Shown here: one piece after another, positions 22,011-34,700 of the stretch | Layout of the letters: the number at the start of each line of letters is the position of its first letter | Numbering within the stretch: position 1 is the stretch's first letter | Assembly (NCBI GenBank): GCA_903813345.2 | Contig: CAIIXF020000010.1 | Location: forward strand, 3,957,169 to 4,021,168 | Length of the DNA: 64,000 nucleotides | Direction: 5' to 3' | Source: Owenia fusiformis | Taxonomy: Eukaryota; Annelida; Polychaeta; Sabellida; Oweniidae | The notes under the pieces: model-generated | Database searches by the model: none | What the model saw: only the letters and a program-made list of their open reading frames with translations | Told to the model about the DNA's origin: nothing | Position numbers and translations under genes: made by a program

Positions 22011-25000
22011 CTGAAACAAAGAAACAGTCAAATAAACAAAAGCAAACGTATTTTGCAATTGCTGATTAGGGAGCAATGGAAATTATACTAGAATCAGAGT
22101 CATAAACAAAAATTGATCAAAATAGAAGTACAATTGAGACTAATGTCTCTCATTTAATTTATGATTGCAGATCAAGAAATGAAGCAGAATGACCCATTTT
22201 AATACTATGTGAAGATTTGGATTTACTACAGTTGAAATCAATGTGCGCCAAACATAATTCAAAACGAATCATCAAGAAGAATGAGATCTGGGTTTGTAAA
22301 TTGTGAGACAAAACAAATCTACAAAAAAGGAAAAACATTTCACAACGACATGGATATATTACTTTCTACTTTTAAACAAAACGTCCAGTACCAATCAACT
22401 CATTTTATCATAAATGGTTACAAAACTTACACACGCAACATAAAAAACAATCATACTTCTAAATGAAAAACCAAACACGAAAAATGGTTATTTAAAACGA
22501 ATCTACAAAACATTTTCAATTAACTTGAGTGCTCGTGTTCACACTGATCTTTTAACGGCCAATGAATATAAATGATAAAATTAAACAAAATATGGTCTAA
22601 AAGCGTAAGATCCATTACGCCGCCAATATCTATTTCTTTTCATTAGTATGAGAGAAAAGCAGGATGTTTAAAAGTTACTATTCTTTTTCTTTAATTTGTC
22701 AACGATTCTGGACAGTGATATCTTCAATCGTAATTTACAACTAAACGGCCACAGCTCCCAAGACAGTAGGCTATTTATTATCAAATAGATTAATCACTCA
22801 GCATTTAACTTCGAAGATATTACCTTTCCAGCCTCATTCAATTTAATACTTTTTAAGTGTCACCAAGGCGTTAGTGGGGGCGGAATCCACAACAATGACT
22901 GTGAATCCACATATATATACATATCCACTCTATATGTTATACATACACTCCCCTCCATAAATTTGACAACCATGTGGAAGTGAATGTATCTTTACATACG
23001 TACGATTGGATATAGATGGTATTATTTTCTCAACAGGATAAACGGCTGTTTTTTATCAAGTGACCAGATCCTTATTTCAATATTGTCCCCGACCCCCTCC
23101 CTCCCTAAAATGTAAATGAACCTTTCTTAACATATTCACTTTTGATATAACAGTCGCTTATCTAAAATTAAAGAGTTGACGTGCAGTCAAATAACCATGA
23201 AATCTTTCCTCCTCCAAATGATAGTCCCTCATTTTAGTTAATTTGCTCACGACTGAAGCTTTTTATTTATTTTCAACTAGATTCTAACGACATTAATGGC
23301 ACACTCAAATCTATTGTTCAGTTCCATGAATCTCTATTTGTAAATATGTAAATGAGGTAGGATGTTGTCTAATAGTAGCATTATCCAATTAGCTCGATTC
23401 AAAGTAGATACTAATTTGATATTTTTGGATATTTGCGCCACTGTCTCAAATCAATCATTTGTAACTGGTGTTACATAGATAAGTCAATGCCGTTTTATAG
23501 AGTAATGTTTTTTCTCATTTTTAGGTACTTGATAAATTGTATCTTATACCACTTTCTATTTAAACGTATTAAACGTATACTTTCTACTTTCTATACTGAC
23601 AATAGTGGATTTATTGTATGTAAAAAGCAATGTAAAATTGAGTTTTTCGTTGAAACATTTTAGGGACCTTCAATCAATGTATTATGACATACGACAAAGT
23701 GGATATTGAATTTGATTAATATCAATTTCCTTAGATGCGAATATTGTTGAAATAAAGGTTATAATAAATCATATCTCTTCATGTATAAAATATAAACTTA
23801 CCTTTGAAGTTTTTTATGTTAATTTATCACCTCTTTTGTAGAATATAAATACCATCCAACTCAACAATTGTCCTCCTTTCTCAAGTTATTTTCCAATTAG
23901 TGATTTTCTATTCGTGGTATCGGATTTTATATCTGGATTTCATTTCATTGTTTGCATCTACATCACGAATGCACGATTGCATCCAGCTTTATCTGCAGCC
24001 ACATTCCCACTCACACAGTAATTATACCTTATCGAAATATCCTTCCTGGCAACACCGAAGTATCTAATTATGAGAACTAATAATGTCGAACGCTTTGTTT
24101 TAATCCCACAAATCTAGTTTGAAATAGAACTGGTGATAATATTGATAATGTATTATGATTATCATTGGTATCATAGTTGTGGGTAGCTATTGTGATAAAA
24201 CTAAGAGTGATGTTTTACACCCTAATATGGTAATAATCACCACTCACGTGATGGTATATACCCTTATATGGCAAGAATAACCATTTGTAGCAATAAAGGT
24301 ATTTATTCGTGTCTTAAACTTATCAATTATTATAACAATAAGGTTTACTCTACTAGGAAGAACTGGATCTATGTAGATCTGGCCGATCATTGAAAATAAA
24401 TGGACATTAGACTAAATTAATCGATTTGATCGGAAAATGACAGTGAATAATCTCAAATTTTGATCAAAAGTCTTTAGAGAAGGAAGCGTGCACCCCTCCT
24501 TCCTTCGAGCTCATCACAATGTTCAGAAACCACAATGATATCTATAACTCTCAAGTAAGTAAATAGAATTATCTTTTACTACTGTCAAGTTGTATATTCT
24601 ACTAAAAATGTGACTTTCAAACCTTATCAGCTTTTTATTTACATCTCCTAGACTAAATCATGTTTCTTAAATTGTTTAAATTCTTTAAATTCGATATCAT
24701 TTTCAAAGAAGTTTGTAAACAGAATTATACACGAATGAAGAATGATGACATAGACCGAAATAGAATTCGAATACTATCATAAGAGCTCATAAGGGCGTGG
24801 GACTTTTGTTTGGACTTCCGTATCCCTTACCAGACAAATTAGCCTTGTGTCTTAGAGGGTATAACCCAGACTTCAAAGATAAACATCTTCATGCAAAAAT
24901 AAACCTCTGGTTATATCCTTTTATGAATTCTGGGTTATTTCCCCCTCGCAGGGCCCCCTCTTCAACAATCCTCTATCTGGTACATGTACTCAGAATCAGT

Positions 25001-25840
25001 CTCATATGTGTGAAATGAAATTGTATCTGAGAAAATGTATCGATAAGTGAATATGACAACGGTATGGGTAATTTGATTGCGCTTATTGAGACATCAGTTG
25101 TAGGTAGAACGCCCCTACCTTCTCTAGATTCCTCATATGACAACGGGATGGATAACATTATTACACCAAATGCTCTTTAGATTCCTACGAAGTAATTCAA
25201 AGCAAACTGATTGGAATTTTATGTGAAAGTTGACTGTTGTATTGTAAGTGATGGCCAGACTGAACTATAGCTCTTCTAGACAAGTAATAGAGTGCAATGC
25301 CATATCAAATCAAAAGCTGTATTTAAAGTACTAATATTGAATTATCTGGTCATAAAATGTGAGACAAAAATACTATTTAGTAATTAATTAACAGTCAAAC
25401 TGTCCAGTTCATTTCTTGGTACATGTATTAAGTCGTATAAGTATATATATAAATATGCATCGATTCAACAATGACAGATATAATTCGAGACGTTTTTCCT
25501 GTTTTTGTTGTTTCAATCGTAAAATTTCCCATGAGTGACATATTTCTGTTAATGACACCATACATATAATTTATGAGCACTAACAGCAGCTGCAGATATG
25601 AAATTATGAATTATTGAGAAATTATATACTAATAAAGATGGACCTGTAGACCTTGGGGGACATAGTCAACTCCATTAGACACCCTTTTTGTAAATATAAA
25701 CTGAATTCGGATCATATTTCCTCTCTTATCAAACTCCCCCGTGTTTCAACCGCCCATGCCGATTGCCGACACAACCATGTGTAACTAAGTCGATTAAAAT
25801 ATTTTTGCTTCATACAAGAAAATAACATATACATAACATA
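22011..25840. other. No coding sequence seen; presumed 5' intron/promoter region of the peptide precursor gene
   Basis: AT-rich with scattered short ORFs lacking protein character. Around 25050-25150 the motif CATATGACAACGG occurs twice about 90 bp apart. Around 24100-24310 is low-complexity TGATAAT-rich sequence. I see no repeat family that recurs elsewhere in the window. Confidence 0.35.
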
Positions 25841-25842
25841 CA

Positions 25843-26515
25843 AGTACCATCCAAAAAGTTTTGAATGTTTTGCTCTTATTCAAAGATTTTTTTCTTTTCG
25901 TGCTTATATTGTGTATTACAGCTACAACTAAGCTCTGGTTTGTCCGATTCATCCATATTTATTCAGATTTCAGATTGTTGTAGGGGACCCCATAAACTGA
26001 TTGGTGGCATTTTGTGACTCATTTCAAAAGTGCTTATTCAGCACATTTTACATTTCAATGTAAGAGCTTTCAATTTGTTGGAAATATATGCTTGGTCGCA
26101 GCTCTGAAAAATGTTACCACTTGGCATTTGTTACAGACGCCGAAGACCAAAGCCGAACATAGCCAACGAACGGCATCCACAAGAAGCATAACAATATGTC
26201 AACATTTGTGGTGGTAACATATTAATATCATAAAAACATCTCTGGATGAATAAATAGTGTATGCATGTGACGCCGTAATAGGGTTTCTGATACAATTCAG
26301 AAAACAAATGACAAAATTGAATCATAGACACAGATTTGTGAGATTGTACAAATAACAACCATTTTGCTCATACATTTGAAAGTATGTACATAAACATAAT
26401 AAAACTACTTTGTGCTATTCCTTTAAACTTTACAAATTGAACAAATACAAATGTATGAAGATAATAAGAATATAAAATGTGATAATATGAGTGCAACTTT
26501 TTGAACAACCCTCAT
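25843..26515. mobile_element. Weak candidate Tc1/mariner-type element
   Basis: ACCATCCAAAAAGTTTTG at the left and, reverse-complemented, GGGTTGTTCAAAAAGTTGC at the right are positioned like terminal repeats but share only the CAAAAAGTT core convincingly. Internal ORFs of 67-77 codons show no transposase motif. Confidence 0.3.
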
Positions 26516-27184
26516 TATGTCTGATATATTAAAAATATATGACTTCATTTCAACATTGTCAATTTCTTCGAAAATCGAAAGGACATGTGTATTAATTGAT
26601 ACATCATTTTCAGTATTGATAGATACACAGACCAACAGATGCCTATACAACCCCATAGCCTCAGTGTGTGGGCCAAAAACAGTACAAAACAGAGTCTAAA
26701 TACACATTATTTGAAGAGGATGAGTTTATGTACCAAACCAAAAAACACAAGAGATATCTGATAACTGAGTAACCATAATGGCACTATGTAAGCTAATGTA
26801 TCATAAACTGTCACTTCTAAAACTTAACGATTGTGTGTGGGGAGTCTGGGCCTAATATTAACTTATCCAAGCATACTCCTAGGAATATGATTCCATAACT
26901 ATAACTTACATTCATTAATTAAACTGCTAATTCAAATCTGAACACATTGACATATCTGAACTCTCAAATTGAGTTGCAATGGTACACTTTTCATGAGTTC
27001 TTAAGGGAAATGCTTGGTCTACTCGTTGCATAAAGAGATACGTTTCATGAGAATTCACTTTTCGATTTCGCAAATTGAGTTGCTGTATACTGAACATTTT
27101 TTAGAAGGCTCGGATGCTTTAGTTTGATTTAAGCCTGCAGATATCTTAATTGTTATTTTAGGTTGGTGATGACAAAAGCAACTG

Positions 27185-27320
27185 TTCAAAAGGAGCAACT
27201 CTAGTAGTGGAACACCTATATAAGTGGAACACTTAAAATTCCAGTTATCAATTAGCTCTCTGTAAGTAGAACACCTCCAAAGAGGAACACTACGTTGAGG
27301 TATAAAAAGGTGTTCCTGGG
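27185..27320. repeat. Irregular GTGGAACACYT-rich repeat
   Basis: Several spaced copies of (A/T)AGTGGAACACYT or AGAGGAACACT occur, ending with an inverted AGGTGTTCCTGG. A comparable block of TGAACACCT motifs lies at 33490-33680. Probably a decayed MITE; extent uncertain. Confidence 0.4.
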
Positions 27321-27901
27321 ACTCTAAGCTTTCTCCAAGTCTCTCTGAACAGCCTGTAATTACTTCACCACTTTGTGAGGGGGGTGAAGTGGGGTGGGGT
27401 CATAAGGGCTTAAAGCTACTCTACTATGACACAGTTTTTACAGCATAATCTATAAGTGACAAACATCTTTGTATTTATATACATATATTCTATCAAGTTA
27501 CAATTCATTCATACCATAAACATGTAATATGACAATACATTGTAATGCATTCAATTCATGATGTCAGACTCACATTTCTAATTAATTGATTGGAAAAAGA
27601 TTTTACGTTATTAAGGGGCATAACAATACAACTTTGGCAAAATCATGTGTGGCACTGACGCAAATATCAACAAATAAATAATAATCATTATACATTAATA
27701 TTACATTACTCGGTCTAAGAATTACAATGAATACATTCAACTGCTTAATCATAAAATTCTTCACCCAATTTCCATATGATCTACACCGAGATGAACCAGT
27801 TAAGTGAGTATTTAGGTCAAACAAAAATAACATTTGTGAATAAACTGATAAAAAACATACATCTGCATGTACCTGAAGCACAAGTTATTATTCACTGTAC
27901 A

Positions 27902-27907
27902 TTTATT
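27902..27907 (-). terminator. Candidate polyadenylation signal for the SNX gene
   Basis: AATAAA on the minus strand, about 810 nt beyond the stop codon. An ATTAAA variant occurs nearer at 28098-28103. Which is used cannot be told from sequence. Confidence 0.3.
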
Positions 27908-28716
27908 ACAAATACATGGAAATAACCTTGTCTTAACATATTGCAAAGTAGAAACACTGTCCTTGGTATTCCTGCAAAAGGGGCACTCTCCCATGGTGCA
28001 TTCTTGGAACTAGGTTAAGGTATTATATAAGTGAGTTCACAATACACAAGGTGAATGCCTAAACATGGTTGGAAAATACTTGAAAGATCAAGGAATGTTT
28101 AATGTCATGTCATGAAAATGATTATTCAAACTTTAGGTTTCATATTTGGGAGCCCAATATTACCCAAAAGAAGTTGTCAAAATTGTGATATACAAAAACA
28201 CAGAATCACTTTTTTCATATACTATAGACATGATATCACCAGTGTCCTTAATGATATTGTAATGTGAATAGAGAAATGGCTCAATGTGAGGCACTACCTT
28301 GTGACAGCTCTTAACACCAAGTATAACTGTTATATATTAAAACTTCTTAATATATACATCATGTATTAGATGTGTACATAATGTGTTAAATAAAGAATAT
28401 GCAGAACATAAGTCTGGTGAATAGTAGTGTCTTCCACATATGGTTCAACAGGTTTCTTTCAGAACAATTATATTCCATAACATGCTCTGACTTTCTTAAA
28501 CTATGTCTATAGAGAAGAGAAACCACTATTTTCTGTAAATCCTTCAGGAACAGAATTCCTATGGCTGTTCACAATTGATACCAGTCTCAAAACCGTGTGT
28601 GTAACTGTATATCATCTCTTATAGTTGGTTATTGTTTGTACATTTTCTGCACCAATCTCATAAGTCCCTTGGTTAGTCTCCCTATGCTGGTATCTAATGT
28701 TCTTGTCATAAGATAT

Positions 28717-28767
28717 TTACACAATTGCCTTGGCCTCCGGTAGGAATGCTTGCCAGTATTTTATAAG
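28717..28767 (-). CDS. SNX1/SNX2: SNX exon 12: C-terminus and stop
   Basis: Reads LIKYWQAFLPEAKAIV then TAA, matching LAKYWEAFLPEAKAIS at the end of SNX1. Acceptor GTTTTTCAG. It lies over 8 kb from exon 11 and was recognised only by this conserved end. Confidence 0.92.
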   Translation of the reverse strand, partial: LIKYWQAFLPEAKAIV

Positions 28768-31700
28768 CTGAAAAACAAGAATTAAACATTGTCAACATTC
28801 ATTTTTTGCAATAATAACAATCCCACGCTCTAGCAATGATAGTGTGCACTACCATGATGACAATATAAAATAAGTGTAGTACATGCTACTGTTCCTTAAG
28901 AAATTAAGTAGTCATTGAACTATGTTTTCATTGGTTATCAGTGTGGTTCTTATACACCAGATACACCAGTACATAATTATGTCAAATATATGTATGCAAT
29001 AACATCGATCAATGATACAAAATAAATATACAAGTAGATGTATGTATGTGTAGCTTTTATAGAGCCCAAAGATTAATGAAAGAGGACACTAATTATGATA
29101 TCACTGGTCATATAATTTAATCAAACTTGACAATCAGACAATAATTGAACTGAAAGATTTTCACTGCAGATCAAGACTTAAAACACTTTTTCAATAGGCA
29201 TTTTCCCTCAAAACAAAAAGGATTAAGCAAAAGGAAAGATGAATATCCCAGATGGTTCAACTTACTCAAGGGGCGAGGAGGAAAATTCTCAATAAATGGT
29301 GTACAGTTGGTTTGGCAGCATATTCAGGTAGGGGAGAGTCTTGGATGAAAGTTCCACCTAGGTGATAGCTTCGCAGAGTGGTAGGAAGTTCTTTTTTTTG
29401 AGGAGTTAGACCCCCACCCCCCCAAAACACCCCACCCTGGGGAAAAAAATTGTTCACACTATATAACCTTAGATATTCTGATGTTTGTAAGTGACATACA
29501 TAGATATTATATATATGAATCATTTGTAGTATAATTGATGCTAATTACTCCTAGAGAATTTGAATATTAGTACAAAGTGTGTACCCTAGGGGGCAAATTC
29601 GTGACTCATTTTCTTACTATTTTAATTATAACTTTTCAATTAGACACTGTAAGAGGTTGAAAAAATTCATATGAAGTGCCCAATAGCAGGGTTAGTGACC
29701 CTAAAAGATGCAAAGCCATGGAAGAGGTAGGAGCTGAGAAAAAAATTGTTGATTTTTCGAAAAATTTGACATTTTTGACAGCTGGATTTTGTGTACGACT
29801 ATAGCTGACCCCTATAGTTTCTAGATCCATCCCTCTATGATGATATTTATGGTTTTATAGTGTGAAACTAAGATGTAAAACATAATTTAGATGGGTTTTA
29901 AGGAAGTTAAAGGTTTTAAACAAGTCCAAAATTTGAAAAATTGTAAATTTAAGGTTTCAAATTTATGAATTCCAGGTATAGCCATGGCTGACCCCTATAG
30001 TTTCTAGATCCATCCTTCTTTGATGATATTTATGCTTTTATAGTGTGAAGCTAAGATGTAAAACATAGTTTAGATGGGTTTTAAGGAAGTTATAGGTTTT
30101 AAACAAGTTCAAAATTCGAAGAATTGTAAATATAAGGTTTCAAATTTACGAATTCCAGGTATAGCCATGGCTGACCCCTATAGTTTCTAGATCCATCCTT
30201 CTTTGATGATATTTATGCCTTTAGTGTGAAACTAAGATGTAAAACATAGTTTAGATGTGTTTTAAGGAAGTTATAGGTTTTAAACAAGTTCAAAATTCGA
30301 AGAATCAGTAAATATAAGGTTTCAAATTTACGAATTACAGGTATAGCCATGGCTGACCCCTATAGTTTCTAGATCCATCCCTCTTTGATGATAATGGTTT
30401 GCAGTATGAAACTAAAGATGTAAAACATAATTTAGATGAGATTTAAGGAAGTTAAAGATTTTAAACAAGTCCAAAATTTGAAAAATTGTAAATATAAGGT
30501 TTCAAAGGACGATTCTCGGTTTGGAGAACAGTCTCCCGGGCTAATAATTTTTTTCATGAAAAATATAGAAATACTACCCAAATTAAACTATGAATATTCA
30601 AAAGCGGACATTTAAATCTACAAGATGTAAAAATAACAAATTGGTCTGAAGTAGGGATAACGCTCAATTAGACCGATTCGATAAAATACAAGTCTCGATT
30701 TGGGGAAAAAAGTTCATCGGTGTACTGCGCTAATATTTTTTTGTGAAAAATCTAGAAATATAACCCAAATTAAATAATGACTTTTCAAAAGTAGACATTC
30801 AAATCTATATTATGTAAAAAAATCAAATTTGTCCGAAGCAGGGATAATGCTCATTTAGATTGATGAACTTCGTTCTCCAAACCGAGAATCGTCCTTTACG
30901 AATGTTAGGTATAGCCATGGATGACCTTTATAGCTTTTTCATCCATACCTCTATGATGAAACTGAATTTTTAGAGTGTGAAACTAAGATGTAATACATAC
31001 TGAAGATGAATTTTAAGGAAGTTTAAAAATTAAAACAAGTGCAATATTTGAAAAATTGAGAAATGTCAGGTCTCAAAGGAGCACGAAAAGCATCGCAACA
31101 GATTTCAAACAGTCATATGTTGGATTTTGTCTGTTTTCTGAGGATTTAAGCAGGTGCATATGTTAGGCCATTGCATTACCTATGGGAAAAGAACTCTTAG
31201 AGATGATAAAATAGTTTGGACTTTGAGACAGCGAAGGTGCAAACAATCCACCCACATGTTTTCGGAAATGTTGTCCTGATTTTCAACCCCTTTCATCCCT
31301 GCTTTTTCAATTTTTCTTGCGTATGTTGCGTTTGGAGACATAGTTAACCCATTAAAAGGATAATGAATTTCTTTTAGATGAAGCAGAAAACAATATTTTC
31401 CTGTTATTTCCCATAGGGAAAATTCATGTGATCCATTGCTTTCAGCTTAATTTTGGACACCCATATTTGACATCTTTAAAACCCCTGATGGAATGCATTA
31501 TTCCTTTAAAGGGGTTAACTGTGTGCCAAAACACAACATATTGATGCATGTGGGTGGGTTGTTTGCACCTTCCCTGTCTCAAAATAGAAATTATTTTATC
31601 ATCTCTATGAGTGCTTTTCCTGGAGGAAATGCATTGTCCGAACACATGAACCTCCTCAAATCCTCAGAAATAGCCAAAATCCAACATATGACTGTCCGAA

Positions 31701-34700
31701 ATCTGTTGCGATACTTTCAGTCCTCCTTTACGCTTTCAGGTATAGCCGCCCTTGGATGTCCCTCTTATTGAATGCATGACTTTTTAGCTTAGAAATTAGA
31801 TGTTGAAAATATTGTGGTCAGGTTTGATCCATGTAACAAGTATTGTTAAAAGAAAAATCATTAGAGATGAAGACCTTACCCTAGAGTTCCTAAGGGGGTG
31901 AGAGGTTAATAACCCCCCCCCCCCTAAAGTGTAACTACTCTTAGGGATCTTGTATACAGTGTAGTAATTGATTGATTAAATGGATTATAACTAATTAATT
32001 ATTATTTGATGATATGTATTATGTGATGTAGCATTTTTACTTTTTCACATCAACATGTTCGATGTAATGCTCTACATTGTCAAAATACATAAAGACATGG
32101 TTAATTAAAAGAAACATGATTTCTCTATATTTTGGTATACCCCTACTGTAATTAAGCAATGATCATCTCCTAATACAAAATGTTATTATAAATTATCAAA
32201 TTATAATCACTACACTCCCAATAAAACAACTTGTCACCAGGCAACAGTAATTATTTGGGAAAATAAGGAATATAAGGATTATACCCCCAGGGCCTAGAAA
32301 CTCCCGTTAGTGCAGTGAGATTAGGAACTCTACAGGGTCGTAAAAGGGTCTTGTCACACTAAAATCTCCATGTAGATCAAAAAAGTACATTGTAGAAAAT
32401 GTTTAGATACTGACATTTTCTAGCATAGTTTAAGAATTTTTTACATTTATTGAAATGATAGTCCTAAAATTAGAATATCAGTGTCATTTGATGCAAATTA
32501 CTGCAGTCCCAAATGTTCTCCTGCTGAATCCTCTTCAAGAGTAGAATTTTACAGGGATTTCAGTTATCATTTTCAAAGATATTTGAGTTCTCTCCAATAG
32601 TTCCACTTACAAAAATCTTGACATTTGGCACACTTTTAGAATGCTGCTATTTGAATTTCTTTGTAATCTATGAAAATTTGTCTTATATTACTTGGCCAAA
32701 AGGCATTCATATTTTTAGGTAATGGTGTAATTTCTTCTATGGATTAAAGTTCAATAGGGGAAGCATCCATTCTTCGCATTCTTTCAGAATCCTTTACCTA
32801 TGGAGGCTACTAGGAGTGTAATATGAAATCTATTCTTTGGGCTCCTTCACTAGATTTGATGGAGTAGTCAAATAAACCTTTCCAAAACTCCAAATTTCAA
32901 CATATAAATTAATCTTAATTTTCCTTTTGTCATAGCCATTGTATTGATCACAAAAGTTTTATCAATTTGTGGTATGGGTTCATCGATCTCCATTTCAAAC
33001 CCCTTTTTAAGTTCTGATTTTACAGGATAAGATAGATGATCATTGTCAAACGAAATGTTTGTATCAATATAAGATCATAGTTTACTCCCACATAGCTAGG
33101 CAAGGTGTGTCCAATTCCAGCCAATTCAATACTTCATATAACTGCATTCCAATTTACTACTCTCATAAACCCAAGGTCAATTTTAGATTCTAGAGAAACT
33201 TATATGAAACCAATAAGCTGATTAATTTCATTGATTAAAAATCTATAAATAGCATCTTAGGGAATAGCATGCCAAGACAAGTGCTTGTATTTGAATTTAT
33301 GTGGATTACTCATCTGGTAGACACCTTTATTAAATGTTATAGTGTTGTTGATTTTCAAGTTGTACAAGCATGGTGTCATGGGTACTTTCTTTTCCTGACA
33401 TAGTATTAACTTTGTGGTAAAAATTATCAAAGGCACCTAGTACAGTAGTTCTAGTTCATCATCTTGTATAAATGCTATATCAACAGTGAAACCTGTATAT
33501 CCCAACATCTGACTATTGTGAACACCTACCAATCATCCCAACACCTGACTAATCTGAACACCCACCAATCTGAACACTTTTCCCAGTCCATTTTTCCTCC
33601 CATTGACTCCTATGTTTAAAAAATTGAAATCTGAACACCTCTTAATTCGAACAGTGAACACTCATATTTGAAAGATTAACCTGTCTAACTTGAACCCTTT
33701 TTACCAAACATCACATATTTCTCACAAAATTGCTCAAATATTGTCAGTTTAACACCGAATTGTTATGATATCAAAACGTTTGAATTGGATTTTGGAATGC
33801 TATTAAGCTTTTTATGTGGTCAGTATAAATATTATTAATATTTATTAATATTTTTCATTGAGAATGCATTCATATTTCTTCAAAATTCAGAATATTGCAG
33901 ATGTAAAAACCTCAAAATTCAAATACTCCTTATTAGAATGCTTTTAGCTGGTCCAAATAGCATTCAGATAAGGGAGATTTTACTGTAGTTCATGACTTTT
34001 CACTCCATCTATATGCAGCAGACTAACTGCTGCAACAGGTATTGTTCTACACCTGGTCTCTAAGCTATATCATAGTTGATACTAATATGCTCATAACCTT
34101 TGATTATCAGGGCTCACTCAAGGCTGAACCTGAATAATGTGAATTTGAGACATGATATTTCTCAACTTTCCAAATTTTGCACTTGTTTAAAACCTTGAAC
34201 TTCTTAAAACTCATCTTAGCTATCTTTTACATTTTAGTTAAACACTCTAAAACTATATATTTCATCACTGAGGTATAGACGTAAAAACCATAAGGGTCAT
34301 CTTTGGCTATACCTGAAATTCGTAAATTTGAAACCTTATATTTACAATTTTTCAAATTTTGGACTTCTTAAAAACCTTAAACTTCCTTAAAACCCTTTTA
34401 AATTGTGTTTTACATATTAGTTCTACACAACAAAACAACAAATATCATCATAAAGGGATGGATCTAGAAACTATGGGGGTCAGCTATGGCTATACCTGGA
34501 ATTCGTAAATTTGAAACCTTATATTTACAATTCTTCGAATTTTGAACTTGTTTAAAACCTATAACTTCCTTAAAACCCATCTAAACTATGTTTTACATCT
34601 TAGTTTCACACTATAAAAGCATAAATATCATCAAAGAAGGATGGATCTAGAAACTATAGGGGTCAGCCATGGCTATACCTGGAATTCGTAAATTTGAAAC

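Noticed and set aside
26014-26217. Possible exon or small gene at 26014-26358
   Set aside because: Both strands are open but neither has recognisable motifs, splice partners or a plausible start context.
29266-29523. 85-codon ORF duplicated at 35131-35388
   Set aside because: Mirror copies in the arms of the giant inverted repeat, with no domain, signal or codon-like constraint evident; poly-G and poly-A runs dominate.
31493-31771. 92-codon ORF in SNX intron 11
   Set aside because: It lies across a palindromic foldback; the opposite-strand ORF at 31442-31645 is the same palindrome.
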